NCBI RefSeq assembly: GCF_003477885.1
Contig: NZ_QUEE01000002.1
Location: forward strand, 434,001-498,000
Reading direction: 5' to 3'
Length of the DNA: 64,000 nt
Source: Lachnotalea sp. AF33-28
GTDB taxonomy: Bacteria > Bacillota > Clostridia > Lachnospirales > Lachnospiraceae
Made by a program: the position numbers and the translations under genes. Below the pieces are notes generated by a model that was not told where the DNA came from, searched no databases, and saw only the letters and a list, made by a program, of their open reading frames with translations. Positions 35,577-43,286 of the stretch are shown here, one piece after another (positions within the stretch are counted from its first letter, which is position 1; every line of letters begins with the position of its first letter).

Positions 35577-37649
35577 TTACTGTTTCTCATCCAAAGCATC
35601 CAGGTCAATGTCCAGATCCACATTTAGGTCGCCGGAGAAGATCTGATCCTCTTTGCCCAGCGCGCCCGGAACGATGGAGAAAGTATTGGAAATGCCGTCC
35701 TGTGCATCGGTGAAAGGCAGTTTTGCAACGGAGCTTAGGGAAGCCACCGCGCCGTGGGAATCCCGGCCGTGCATCGGGTTAGCTCCCGGCGCAAACGGCT
35801 GTCCGTGCACACGTCCGTCCGGCGTGGAGCCGGTGTGCTTGCCGTATACCACATTGGATGTGATGGTCAGGATGGACATGGTCGGCACGCCGTCGCGGTA
35901 GGTAGGCTGCTTGCGGATCATATTCATAAATGTGTGGACAATGTTTCTTGCGATATTATCCACGCGGTCATCGTCGTTGCCGTATTTGGGGAAGTCTCCT
36001 TCCACCTGATAATCCACGACAATGCCGTTTTCATCGCGGATACATTTCACCTTCGCATATTTAATGGCGCTTAAGGAATCGGCTACAACGCTTAAACCTG
36101 CGATACCGGTGGCGAAATAACGCTTTACATCCTTGTCATGCAGCGCCATCTGGATCTTTTCATAGCAGTATTTATCATGCATGTAATGGATGACGTTGAG
36201 CGTGTTCACATACAACTCGGCCAGCCATTCCATCATATCCAGATATTTGCTCATCACATCGTCATAGTCCAGATAATCTCCGGTAACCGGACGGAATTTC
36301 GGTCCGACCTGCTTCTTGCTGACTTCATCCACACCGCCGTTGATCGCGTAGAGCAGGCATTTAGCCAGATTTGCGCGGGCGCCGAAGAACTGCATTTCCC
36401 TGCCGATCCTCATGGAGGATACGCAGCAGGCGATGGCATAATCATCGCCGTGGGTCACGCGCATGAGATCGTCGTTTTCATACTGGATGGAAGAAGTCTT
36501 GATGGACATCTTGGCGCAGTATCGTTTGAAGTTCTCCGGAAGGCGGGGAGACCAGAGCACGGTCATGTTCGGCTCCGGTGCGGTTCCCAGATTGTCCAGT
36601 GTATGCAGGTAACGGAAGGACATCTTGGTCACCATGGGGCGGCCGTCGATGCCCACACCGCCGATGGACTCGGTAACCCATGTGGGGTCTCCTGAGAACA
36701 GGGCGTTGTATTCCGGTGTACGCGCAAATTTAACCAGGCGCAGCTTCATGATAAAATGGTCCACAAATTCCTGGATCTCGTCTTCTGTAAAGGTGCCGTT
36801 TCTTAAATCTCTTTCGGCATAGATATCCACAAAAGTGGAGGTGCGGCCAAGGCTCATGGCAGCGCCGTTCTGCTCCTTGACAGCTGCCAGGTATCCGAAA
36901 TAGATGGCCTGGATCGCTTCTTTTGTATTGCTTGCCGGTCTGGAGATATCGCAGCCGTAGATTTCCGCCAGCTTCTTTAAATCGTTTAACGCGCGGATCT
37001 GTTCCGCAAGCTCTTCCCTGTCCCGGATGACATCGGCGCTCATGACGATGGGAGTGGAGTTAACCTGCTCCTTTTTATCCTCAATCAGCAGATCCACGCC
37101 GTACAGAGCGATACGGCGGTAATCGCCGATGATACGGCCTCTGCCGTAGGCGTCCGGAAGCCCTGTGATGATATGGTTGGAACGGGCAGCTCTCATTTCC
37201 GGCGTATAAACGTCAAATACACCGGCATTGTGCGTCTTTCTGTGTTTGGTGAAGATCTCGACGATTTCCGGATCCACCTCATAGCCGTTTTCCTGGCAGG
37301 CCTTCTGGGCCATGCGGATGCCGCCGTAGGGCTGCAGAGAACGCTTAAATGGCTTGTCCGTCTGAAAACCTACGATCTTTTCCAGGTCCTTGTTGAGATA
37401 GCCTGGGCCATGGGAAGTGATGGTGGATACCACTTTCGTATCCATATCCAGCACGCCGCCGGCCTCTCTTTCCTGACGGGACAGATCCATAACCTGGTCC
37501 CAAAGCTTTTTCGTCGCATCCGTAGGTCCGCATAAAAATGATTCATCCCCTTCATAAGGGGTGAAGTTATTCTGAATAAAATTTCTTACGGTGATGGTTC
37601 TAAGCCATTTGCCGCCCTTAAAACCATCCCATTCTGGTCGCATTTCCAT
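35577..37649 (-). CDS. pflB: Pyruvate formate-lyase catalytic subunit lacking the radical domain
   Basis: 690 aa, about 60-70 shorter than usual PflB. The start at 37649 has AAAGGAGG 8 nt upstream. Catalytic cysteines C408-C409 lie in AIACCVSSMRIGREMQFFGA. It is colinear with E. coli PflB up to the TFSIVPGALGKEDQ block, then ends in an acidic tail (DLNVDLDIDLDALDEKQ) exactly where the glycyl-radical domain would begin. That domain is encoded two genes downstream. The product cleaves pyruvate with CoA to acetyl-CoA and formate in fermentation. A consensus promoter lies 184 nt upstream. The split is not a frameshift, because each part has its own start and ribosome site. Confidence 0.95.
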   Translation of the reverse strand: MEMRPEWDGFKGGKWLRTITVRNFIQNNFTPYEGDESFLCGPTDATKKLWDQVMDLSRQEREAGGVLDMDTKVVSTITSHGPGYLNKDLEKIVGFQTDKPFKRSLQPYGGIRMAQKACQENGYEVDPEIVEIFTKHRKTHNAGVFDVYTPEMRAARSNHIITGLPDAYGRGRIIGDYRRIALYGVDLLIEDKKEQVNSTPIVMSADVIRDREELAEQIRALNDLKKLAEIYGCDISRPASNTKEAIQAIYFGYLAAVKEQNGAAMSLGRTSTFVDIYAERDLRNGTFTEDEIQEFVDHFIMKLRLVKFARTPEYNALFSGDPTWVTESIGGVGIDGRPMVTKMSFRYLHTLDNLGTAPEPNMTVLWSPRLPENFKRYCAKMSIKTSSIQYENDDLMRVTHGDDYAIACCVSSMRIGREMQFFGARANLAKCLLYAINGGVDEVSKKQVGPKFRPVTGDYLDYDDVMSKYLDMMEWLAELYVNTLNVIHYMHDKYCYEKIQMALHDKDVKRYFATGIAGLSVVADSLSAIKYAKVKCIRDENGIVVDYQVEGDFPKYGNDDDRVDNIARNIVHTFMNMIRKQPTYRDGVPTMSILTITSNVVYGKHTGSTPDGRVHGQPFAPGANPMHGRDSHGAVASLSSVAKLPFTDAQDGISNTFSIVPGALGKEDQIFSGDLNVDLDIDLDALDEKQ

Positions 37650-37832
37650 AGATTTTCCTCCTTTAGACAGCTATCAGGTAACTGTGCATATCGAAAAACA
37701 CCTGCTGAAGTTATTTTCGACAGGAATGTGAAAAAAATGTATAAAAACCGCACTTCTTTTTACATATCCTGCATATAGAGCTTTTTGATAAAAACAATCA
37801 ACATATGGTGTTCCTCATCTCCTCATGCACAG

Positions 37833-37861
37833 ATTATAGTGCATAGGTGTGCATGCGTCAA
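37833..37861 (-). promoter_or_regulatory. pfl operon promoter
   Basis: On the minus strand: -35 TTGACG (37856-37861), 17-nt spacer, perfect -10 TATAAT (37833-37838). TGCAC-N8-GTGCA (37826-37843) straddles the -10 and may be an operator. The 5' untranslated region is about 175 nt. The rest of 37650-38116 shows no gene. Confidence 0.85.
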
Positions 37862-38116
37862 GCACATAAATGCGGTTTGTTGTATTTTATTTTATACAAT
37901 TCGACAAATAATTAACAAACACGCAGGATCAGACGCTGCCATTTCCGCGCAGTCCGATCCTTTTAAAACCCAGCCTTTCCCATAGGCATCCAGAGTCAAA
38001 TGTGCGGTTCTTGACTGGCGGACCATGACGGAGATGCTGCAGCCGTAATTTGATTGCTTTCCTTGGGATACGGGGATATAATAGAAGTGATAAGTGGATC
38101 GGGGGAGGGAAACCGG

Positions 38117-39421
38117 ATGAAAAGAATAGTATCCGCAGCGCTGGTGTTTATATGTGCATTGCCGATTGTGCTTGCCGGATGCAATGGCACCAGCCGGGAA
38201 GCTTTGGATCTGATGGACGGATACCGGGCAGATGAGCGGGCAGTCCTGGAGTATGTGCCGCCGGATTATGTGCCTTGGGAAGAATGGACGGATCTTACCG
38301 GCGAGCAGGCCCTCGAGGACTACGACTATATGTGGGCTATGCTGTGGAAAAATGCCTCTTTTTTATGGCTGCTGGACGATAATAAGGCCTATACGGGAGT
38401 GGATGCCGCATATCTGGCGGAATCCGCTTATACGGCGCGCAGGGAGATAGAGGCGGCCGGAAGGATGTCCCGCAGTCATTTCGCCGAACTCATTAGCAAA
38501 GGATTTGGAAAACTGCTGGGCTACGGCCATCTGGGCGTGCTGGGGCCGGAGGTGTATTTTTTGCTCTATCAATCATTATCCGGCATAGGAGAAGGGGTCA
38601 GCCACGGCTTCTATCATCGATACGCCGGTCTGCTGGCTAACCGTAAATCCGTAGAGGTATATAACCGCTGGAGGGAAGTGCTTAAAGAAGAGGGTTATAC
38701 AGGAAATCCGGCTGCCGGGGACGGGGCCGTTACTGTCTCATCTAAGGAAGGCATACCGTATATCAGGGTAAGCACCTTTTCGTATCCCGATGAAGCGGCT
38801 TTGAAAGAAGCCTGCGGACAGATGGCGGACTTCTGCCGGGACAACGCGGACGCCGGGCATCTGATCATCGATATCCGTGGAAACGGCGGCGGCAACGATG
38901 AGGCCTGGATCAACGGATTTGTGGTGCCGCTGCTGAAAAAGCATACGTTATACACCCTGGAGCAGATGTCGGCCGCCGGCCCTTTTTCAACTTATCTGCG
39001 GGGGGAAATTGACGGCTGGGGGACGCAGGTGACGGAGGAGAGGGCGGACATGCCCGAAGGCTTCCGCTATCATGGCAAAAGCCAGGTCCTCTATCGGGCC
39101 GGAAGCGGCTATACGGGTTTTAAAGGCCGTATCTGGCTGCTCACAGATCAAGCGGCTGCGTCCGCCTCGGATGCGTTTGCGGCATTCTGCAAAGACACGG
39201 GGTTTGCAACTGTGGTCGGGACCAGGACCAGAGGGGGAGGCTACGCCAGCCAGCCTGTCGCGCTGCCGCTTCCAAACAGCGGGCTGTTCGTCTTTTTCGA
39301 GGATATTGCGGGGCTGAATGAGGATGGAACCTGTAATTCCTTTACAGGCACGCCGCCGGATATAGAGACGGAAGAGGACGCTCTCTTAAAATGTCTGGAG
39401 CTGATTAAAAACGGCGGATGA
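38117..39421 (+). CDS. Lipoprotein S41-family peptidase
   Basis: 434 aa from ATG 38117 (GGGGGAGGG upstream). A lipoprotein signal ends VLAGC (about residue 20). A helical N-terminal region precedes the tail-specific protease core: HLIIDIRGNGGGNDEAW (about 250-266), then TDQAAASASDAFAAF (about 342-356), where the serine near 348 is the probable nucleophile. No PDZ domain is evident, so it resembles the PDZ-less S41 hydrolases. It is anchored outside the cell. Its substrate is unknown. It lies just before spoIVA, without an intervening U-run terminator. Confidence 0.85.
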   Translation: MKRIVSAALVFICALPIVLAGCNGTSREALDLMDGYRADERAVLEYVPPDYVPWEEWTDLTGEQALEDYDYMWAMLWKNASFLWLLDDNKAYTGVDAAYLAESAYTARREIEAAGRMSRSHFAELISKGFGKLLGYGHLGVLGPEVYFLLYQSLSGIGEGVSHGFYHRYAGLLANRKSVEVYNRWREVLKEEGYTGNPAAGDGAVTVSSKEGIPYIRVSTFSYPDEAALKEACGQMADFCRDNADAGHLIIDIRGNGGGNDEAWINGFVVPLLKKHTLYTLEQMSAAGPFSTYLRGEIDGWGTQVTEERADMPEGFRYHGKSQVLYRAGSGYTGFKGRIWLLTDQAAASASDAFAAFCKDTGFATVVGTRTRGGGYASQPVALPLPNSGLFVFFEDIAGLNEDGTCNSFTGTPPDIETEEDALLKCLELIKNGG

Positions 39422-39450
39422 CGGGGCTGAAGTTTTCGACGGCGGGCGTT

Positions 39451-39501
39451 CATAAATCAAAACCCCTTCGCATATATAGTAATAGTATATATGGAAGGGG
39501 T
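39451..39501 (+). promoter_or_regulatory. Sigma-E-like promoter within a ribosome-site-hiding hairpin (spoIVA leader)
   Basis: CATAAAT (39451-39457) and CATATATA (39471-39478), 13 nt apart, fit a sigma-E promoter, the factor that expresses spoIVA in known spore formers. ACCCCTTC...CATATATA (39462-39478) pairs with TATATATGGAAGGGGT (39486-39501), giving 16 bp with one bulge and a 7-nt loop. The right arm contains the spoIVA ribosome site GAAGGGG. A transcript starting near 39485 would lack the left arm. Confidence 0.6.
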
Positions 39502-39506
39502 ATTTT

Positions 39507-40982
39507 ATGGACAATTTTAATGTATACAAAGACATTCAGGCCCGCACCAAAGGAGAGGTATATATCGGCGTCGTGGGACCTGTCAGGACCGGCAAGTCTA
39601 CCTTCATCAAGCGCTTTATGGATCTTATGGTGCTGCCGGGGATGGAAGATGAGCACGACAAAGCCAGGACCAGAGATGAACTGCCACAGTCAGCGGCGGG
39701 AAAAACCATCATGACGACCGAACCCAAGTTTATACCCAAGGAAGCGGCTAAGGTCACAATCGGTGACGACACACAGGTGAGCATACGGCTCATCGACTGC
39801 GTCGGCTATATGGTGGACGGCGCCACCGGTCATGTGGAGAACGATGAGGAGCGCATGGTGAAAACGCCCTGGTTTGATTATGAAGTGCCCTTTTCACAGG
39901 CGGCAGAGATCGGGACCAAAAAGGTAATCAACGATCATTCCACCATCGGCATTGTGATTACAGCGGACGGCAGTTTCGGTGAGATCCCGCGGGAAAACTA
40001 CATGGCGCCGGAAGAAAAGACAATACGGGAATTAAAGGCGCTGGGCAAACCGTTTATCGTGCTCTTAAATTCCGAGCGCCCCTATTCGGATGATACGGCC
40101 CAGACCGCGGCCCAGATGGCGCAGCAATACGGCGTAACGGTGATGCCCGTCAACTGTGCACAGCTGAAAAAAGAGGATATCCACCGAATTATGGAAGAGG
40201 TGCTGTATGAGTTCCCTGTGGTGGAGATGGATTTTCATATACCAAAATGGGTGGAAATCCTGCCGGACAGCCACTGGCTGAAGGAACAGATGGTGAGCGC
40301 CGTTAAAACCATCATATCCCGGATTACATATATTAAGGACGTGATTTCAGAGAATCTGTCCCTGGATAACGACAATATAAACGCCATACAGATCCAGAGA
40401 AAGGACTTGAGCAACGGAACGGTCAGCGTCAGCGTGGTGATGAAGCCGACACTCTATTATGATACGATCAGCGAATATACCGGCATGCCCATAAGCGGCG
40501 AATATCAGCTGATGAAAACCATCCGGGAATTTGCGAGACAGAAGGACGAATATCAGAAGGTAAAAAACGCGCTGGATGCCGTGCGGTTTAAGGGCTATGG
40601 AGTTGTGATGCCGGATAAGGCGGAGATATCCCTGGATGAACCGGAGGTAATTAAGCATGGCAACAAGTTCGGCGTCAAGATGAAGGCGGAGGCTCCGGCC
40701 ATCAATCTGATCAAATCCAATATCGAGACAGAGATCGCGCCGATCGTCGGCGATGAGCGCCAGGCTGAGGATCTGATCGCATATATTAAGGAAAATGCCA
40801 AGTCCGGGGAAGAAGGAATCTGGAGCACCAATATTTTCGGGAAATCCATCGAGCAGATCGTGGAAGACGGGATTCAGGCCAAGATCTCCCAGATGACCGA
40901 TGAATGCCAGCAGAAGCTGCAGGATACACTGCAGAAGATCATCAATGACAGCAACGGCGGCATGATCTGCATCATTATATAA
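39507..40982 (+). CDS. spoIVA: Stage IV sporulation protein A
   Basis: 491 aa, family length. It has the opening MDNFNVYKDIQARTKGEVYI, a P-loop GPVRTGKST at residues 24-32 and the conserved C-terminus ending GGMICIII. SpoIVA is an ATP-hydrolysing, self-polymerising protein that forms the spore coat basement layer on the forespore surface. Its presence shows a spore-forming lineage. GAAGGGG, 7 nt upstream, is the ribosome site, buried in a palindrome in any read-through transcript. Confidence 0.97.
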   Translation: MDNFNVYKDIQARTKGEVYIGVVGPVRTGKSTFIKRFMDLMVLPGMEDEHDKARTRDELPQSAAGKTIMTTEPKFIPKEAAKVTIGDDTQVSIRLIDCVGYMVDGATGHVENDEERMVKTPWFDYEVPFSQAAEIGTKKVINDHSTIGIVITADGSFGEIPRENYMAPEEKTIRELKALGKPFIVLLNSERPYSDDTAQTAAQMAQQYGVTVMPVNCAQLKKEDIHRIMEEVLYEFPVVEMDFHIPKWVEILPDSHWLKEQMVSAVKTIISRITYIKDVISENLSLDNDNINAIQIQRKDLSNGTVSVSVVMKPTLYYDTISEYTGMPISGEYQLMKTIREFARQKDEYQKVKNALDAVRFKGYGVVMPDKAEISLDEPEVIKHGNKFGVKMKAEAPAINLIKSNIETEIAPIVGDERQAEDLIAYIKENAKSGEEGIWSTNIFGKSIEQIVEDGIQAKISQMTDECQQKLQDTLQKIINDSNGGMICIII

Positions 40983-41157
40983 AAGGAATACAGCCAAGAG
41001 AATCGGCGGCAGCGTGTGAACAGTAACGCTGTTGCTACGTAAAATAGGTAACAGTTCAGACATCCGATGTGAAAAATAACACAAAAACAGTCTTATGAGC
41101 AAGTTCAACGCCTGCTTTTGTACTATTTTTCCTGCCGTATGAACTGTTAGTTACTGT

Positions 41158-41357
41158 CTGTTCACGGCTGCCGATAAAGCAGCGTATGACAGGGCAGAGT
41201 ATGGTCCTCATAGGGATCCCTTGAAGCCCGCCGGTTCTTTCGCTGCGTAGTTTGCAGCGTTAGAACCGTTGCGCGCTTCACGGAGCGAGAGCGCGTCCCT
41301 ATGAGGACCATACTCTGCCCTGTCATTCGCGGTAGGTTTACGACAACCGTGAATAGT
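41158..41357. repeat. 200-bp palindromic repeat, family A, copy 1
   Basis: It is almost identical to the 200-bp copy at 58531-58730 (about four differences). Outer ends CTGTTCACGG and CCGTGAATAG are inverted; a 35-bp inner inverted repeat (one mismatch here) lies at about 41182-41216 and 41296-41330. The centre forms further hairpins. It has no ORF. Between 40983 and 41157 there are additional scraps of the ends (GTGAACAGTAAC at about 41016; GTAACAGTTCAG at about 41047). Confidence 0.9.
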
Positions 41358-41398
41358 AACAACTGTTACGTAAAATAATGAAAAAAGGAGAAAAACTC

Positions 41399-41427
41399 TT
41401 GAAAAGCTTATAAAAAAGTGTTATTCT
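41399..41427 (+). promoter_or_regulatory. mgtE promoter
   Basis: -35 TTGAAA (41399-41404), 17-nt spacer, -10 TATTCT (41422-41427). It predicts a 5' untranslated region of about 340 nt before mgtE. Confidence 0.75.
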
Positions 41428-41535
41428 CCTAATAACGCGATATTGAAGCCAATAACGATCAATTTACATCGAATGAGGAGGCTCGCACCGGGCAGCCAGA
41501 TCTCGTTTGGTGACAGAAAGAAGGAGGGAAAATAA

Positions 41536-41637
41536 GTGGACATATGCGGTCGAAGTTCAAAACCGGACAGTGATATTCACCCGCGGAGTAGCTGCGCCGT
41601 TATGCCGCTTATCAGGAACTCTGGCGTAATGGCGTAA
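41536..41637 (+). CDS. Possible 33-codon leader peptide upstream of mgtE
   Basis: GTG 41536 follows AAGGAGGG with ideal 7-nt spacing, the best ribosome site of the region. The peptide starts MDICGRSSKPDSDIHPRSSC and ends VMPLIRNSGVMA. It contains three prolines. The ORF runs through the 5' arm of the P1 helix and both arms of P2 of the structured leader, so translation would change folding. It is similar in principle to leader peptides controlling other magnesium transporters, but unproven. Confidence 0.5.
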   Translation: MDICGRSSKPDSDIHPRSSCAVMPLIRNSGVMA

Positions 41638-41696
41638 AACGCAATCTGAATATCACCGTGTGGAAGACAGCCGGATGGATCATCCGGTGTTTTTTG
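41568..41696 (+). promoter_or_regulatory. Structured mgtE leader with intrinsic terminator
   Basis: P1 pairs GTGATATTCA (41570-41579) with TGAATATCAC (41646-41655). P2 pairs CGCCGTTATGCC (41595-41606) with GGCGTAATGGCG (41623-41634), all pairs allowing wobbles. A terminator CCGGATG-GAT-CATCCGG plus TGTTTTTTG follows (41671-41696), 76 nt before mgtE. The layout indicates transcription attenuation. The M-box magnesium riboswitch is not recognisable here. Confidence 0.6.
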
Positions 41697-41772
41697 CACG
41701 GTTTTTGTCCGTTTGGGACTTCCTTCGGAGATTCAGCTTAACTTACACTTACATGAACAGGAGGATGCACCA

Positions 41773-43128
41773 ATGGAAAGAGAATTTGAATATGATTTCG
41801 AAAGACTGTTAGAACTGCTGGAAAGCAGAAATTACAGGGAGCTGAAGGCGGCCCTTGCCGATGAGAACGAGGTGGATATCGCGGATTTTATCGAACGGCT
41901 GCCCCAGGAAAAGGCGACGGTCTGCTTCCGCACGCTTCCCAAGGAGCTGGGGGCCGAAGTGTTTTCCAATCTTCCTACGGAGACACAGCAGGTGATCATC
42001 GGTTCCATCACGGATAATGAGCTGACGGAGATCGTGGAGGATCTGTTTGTGGACGATGCCGTGGATATGCTGGAGGAGCTGCCGGCCAATGTGGTAAAGC
42101 GGGTTTTGAAAAATGCCAAGCCAGAAACCAGACAGCTGATCAACCAGTTTTTAAATTACCCGGAGAATTCCGTGGGCAGCATCATGACCGCGGAGTTCAT
42201 CGATCTTCGCAAAACGATGACAGTCAGCGATGCGATCAAACGGATCCGCCGAACAGGAGAGGACTGTGAATCCATCTATACCTGCTATGTGATGGATAAC
42301 AGCCGCTGTCTGGAAGGCGTGGTAACAGTCCGGGAGCTCCTGCTGGCATCGGACGACGATATCATCGGCAGCCTGATGGAGCCGGATGTGATCACAGCAC
42401 TCACAACGGATGACCGGGAAGAGGCCGTACAGAGGATGATGAAATACGATTTCATCACCATGCCGGTGGTTGACCATGAAAACCGCCTGGTGGGCATTGT
42501 GACGGTCGATGATGTTATGGATGTCATGGAAGAGGAGGCCACCGAGGACTTTGAAAAGATGGCTGCGATGGCGCCGTCGGAAAAGCCCTATTTAAAAACA
42601 AATGTTTTCGCGCTTGCCAAAAACAGGATCGTCTGGCTTCTGGTGCTCATGATATCGGGCATGATCACAGGCGGAATCCTGGGCAGATATGAGGCCGCCT
42701 TCGCCATCATGCCCATGCTTGTGACCTTTATTCCGATGCTGACGGACACCGGCGGCAATGCCGGCAGCCAGAGCAGTACGCTGATCATCCGCGGCATGGC
42801 CATCGGGGACATCACGCCGAAGGATTTCTTTAAAGTCCTCTGGAAGGAACTGCGGGTCAGCCTTCTGGTGGGCGTGGTTTTAAGCCTGGTTAATTTTGTG
42901 CGCCTTGTCATCACATATCCGGGCAACGAGATGATAGCCTTTACAGTGGCTATCGCTCTGCTGGCCACCGTGGTCATGGCTAAAACAATCGGCGGCGTGC
43001 TTCCTATGGCGGCAAAACTGCTGCATGCGGATCCGGCGATTATGGCCGCCCCGCTGATCACCACGATCGTAGACGCCTTTTCACTGATCATCTACTTTAA
43101 CGTCGCCCAGGCGCTGCTGCATTTATAG
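41773..43128 (+). CDS. mgtE: MgtE-type magnesium transporter
   Basis: 451 aa from ATG 41773 (AGGAGG 9 nt upstream). Domain order: N-terminal helical MgtE_N with IADFIERLPQEKA repeats (about 20-125), a CBS pair (about 130-250; SIMTAEFIDLRKTMTV and FITMPVVDHENRLVGIVTVDDV), then five membrane helices with the pore region FIPMLTDTGGNAGSQSSTLIIRG cut here as TDTGGNAGSQSS. It forms a dimeric Mg2+ channel closed by cytosolic Mg2+. The leader upstream suggests control by attenuation. Confidence 0.96.
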   Translation: MEREFEYDFERLLELLESRNYRELKAALADENEVDIADFIERLPQEKATVCFRTLPKELGAEVFSNLPTETQQVIIGSITDNELTEIVEDLFVDDAVDMLEELPANVVKRVLKNAKPETRQLINQFLNYPENSVGSIMTAEFIDLRKTMTVSDAIKRIRRTGEDCESIYTCYVMDNSRCLEGVVTVRELLLASDDDIIGSLMEPDVITALTTDDREEAVQRMMKYDFITMPVVDHENRLVGIVTVDDVMDVMEEEATEDFEKMAAMAPSEKPYLKTNVFALAKNRIVWLLVLMISGMITGGILGRYEAAFAIMPMLVTFIPMLTDTGGNAGSQSSTLIIRGMAIGDITPKDFFKVLWKELRVSLLVGVVLSLVNFVRLVITYPGNEMIAFTVAIALLATVVMAKTIGGVLPMAAKLLHADPAIMAAPLITTIVDAFSLIIYFNVAQALLHL

Positions 43129-43169
43129 TTACTCTTCACGGCGGCCGATAAAGCAGCCATGTCAGTAAC
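43128..43169. repeat. Internally deleted copy of repeat family A
   Basis: GTTACTCTTCACGG and CCGATAAAGCAGC match the left end of the 200-bp repeat, then CAGTAAC resembles its right end, with the 35-bp palindrome and centre missing. It overlaps the mgtE stop. Confidence 0.6.
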
Positions 43170-43286
43170 CATATATGGTAACAGCGGATACGGATAAAAA
43201 TGCAATGCACTCTCCACAACAGCGGAAAAGTATGCTAAAATGAATTATTATTGAGCATGCCAAACATGGACAGGATGGGAGACAAA

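Noticed and set aside
35297..35577. PflB truncation as a frameshift or sequencing error
   Set aside because: Each downstream piece has its own start codon and good ribosome site, and an extra paralogous gene lies between the parts; a single indel cannot explain this.
41158..41357. Insertion sequence
   Set aside because: Inverted ends are present but there is no transposase or other ORF; it is at most a MITE.
41434..41700. M-box (ykoK) magnesium riboswitch
   Set aside because: The conserved M-box segments are not recognisable; only GAGGAGGCTCG vaguely resembles part of it.
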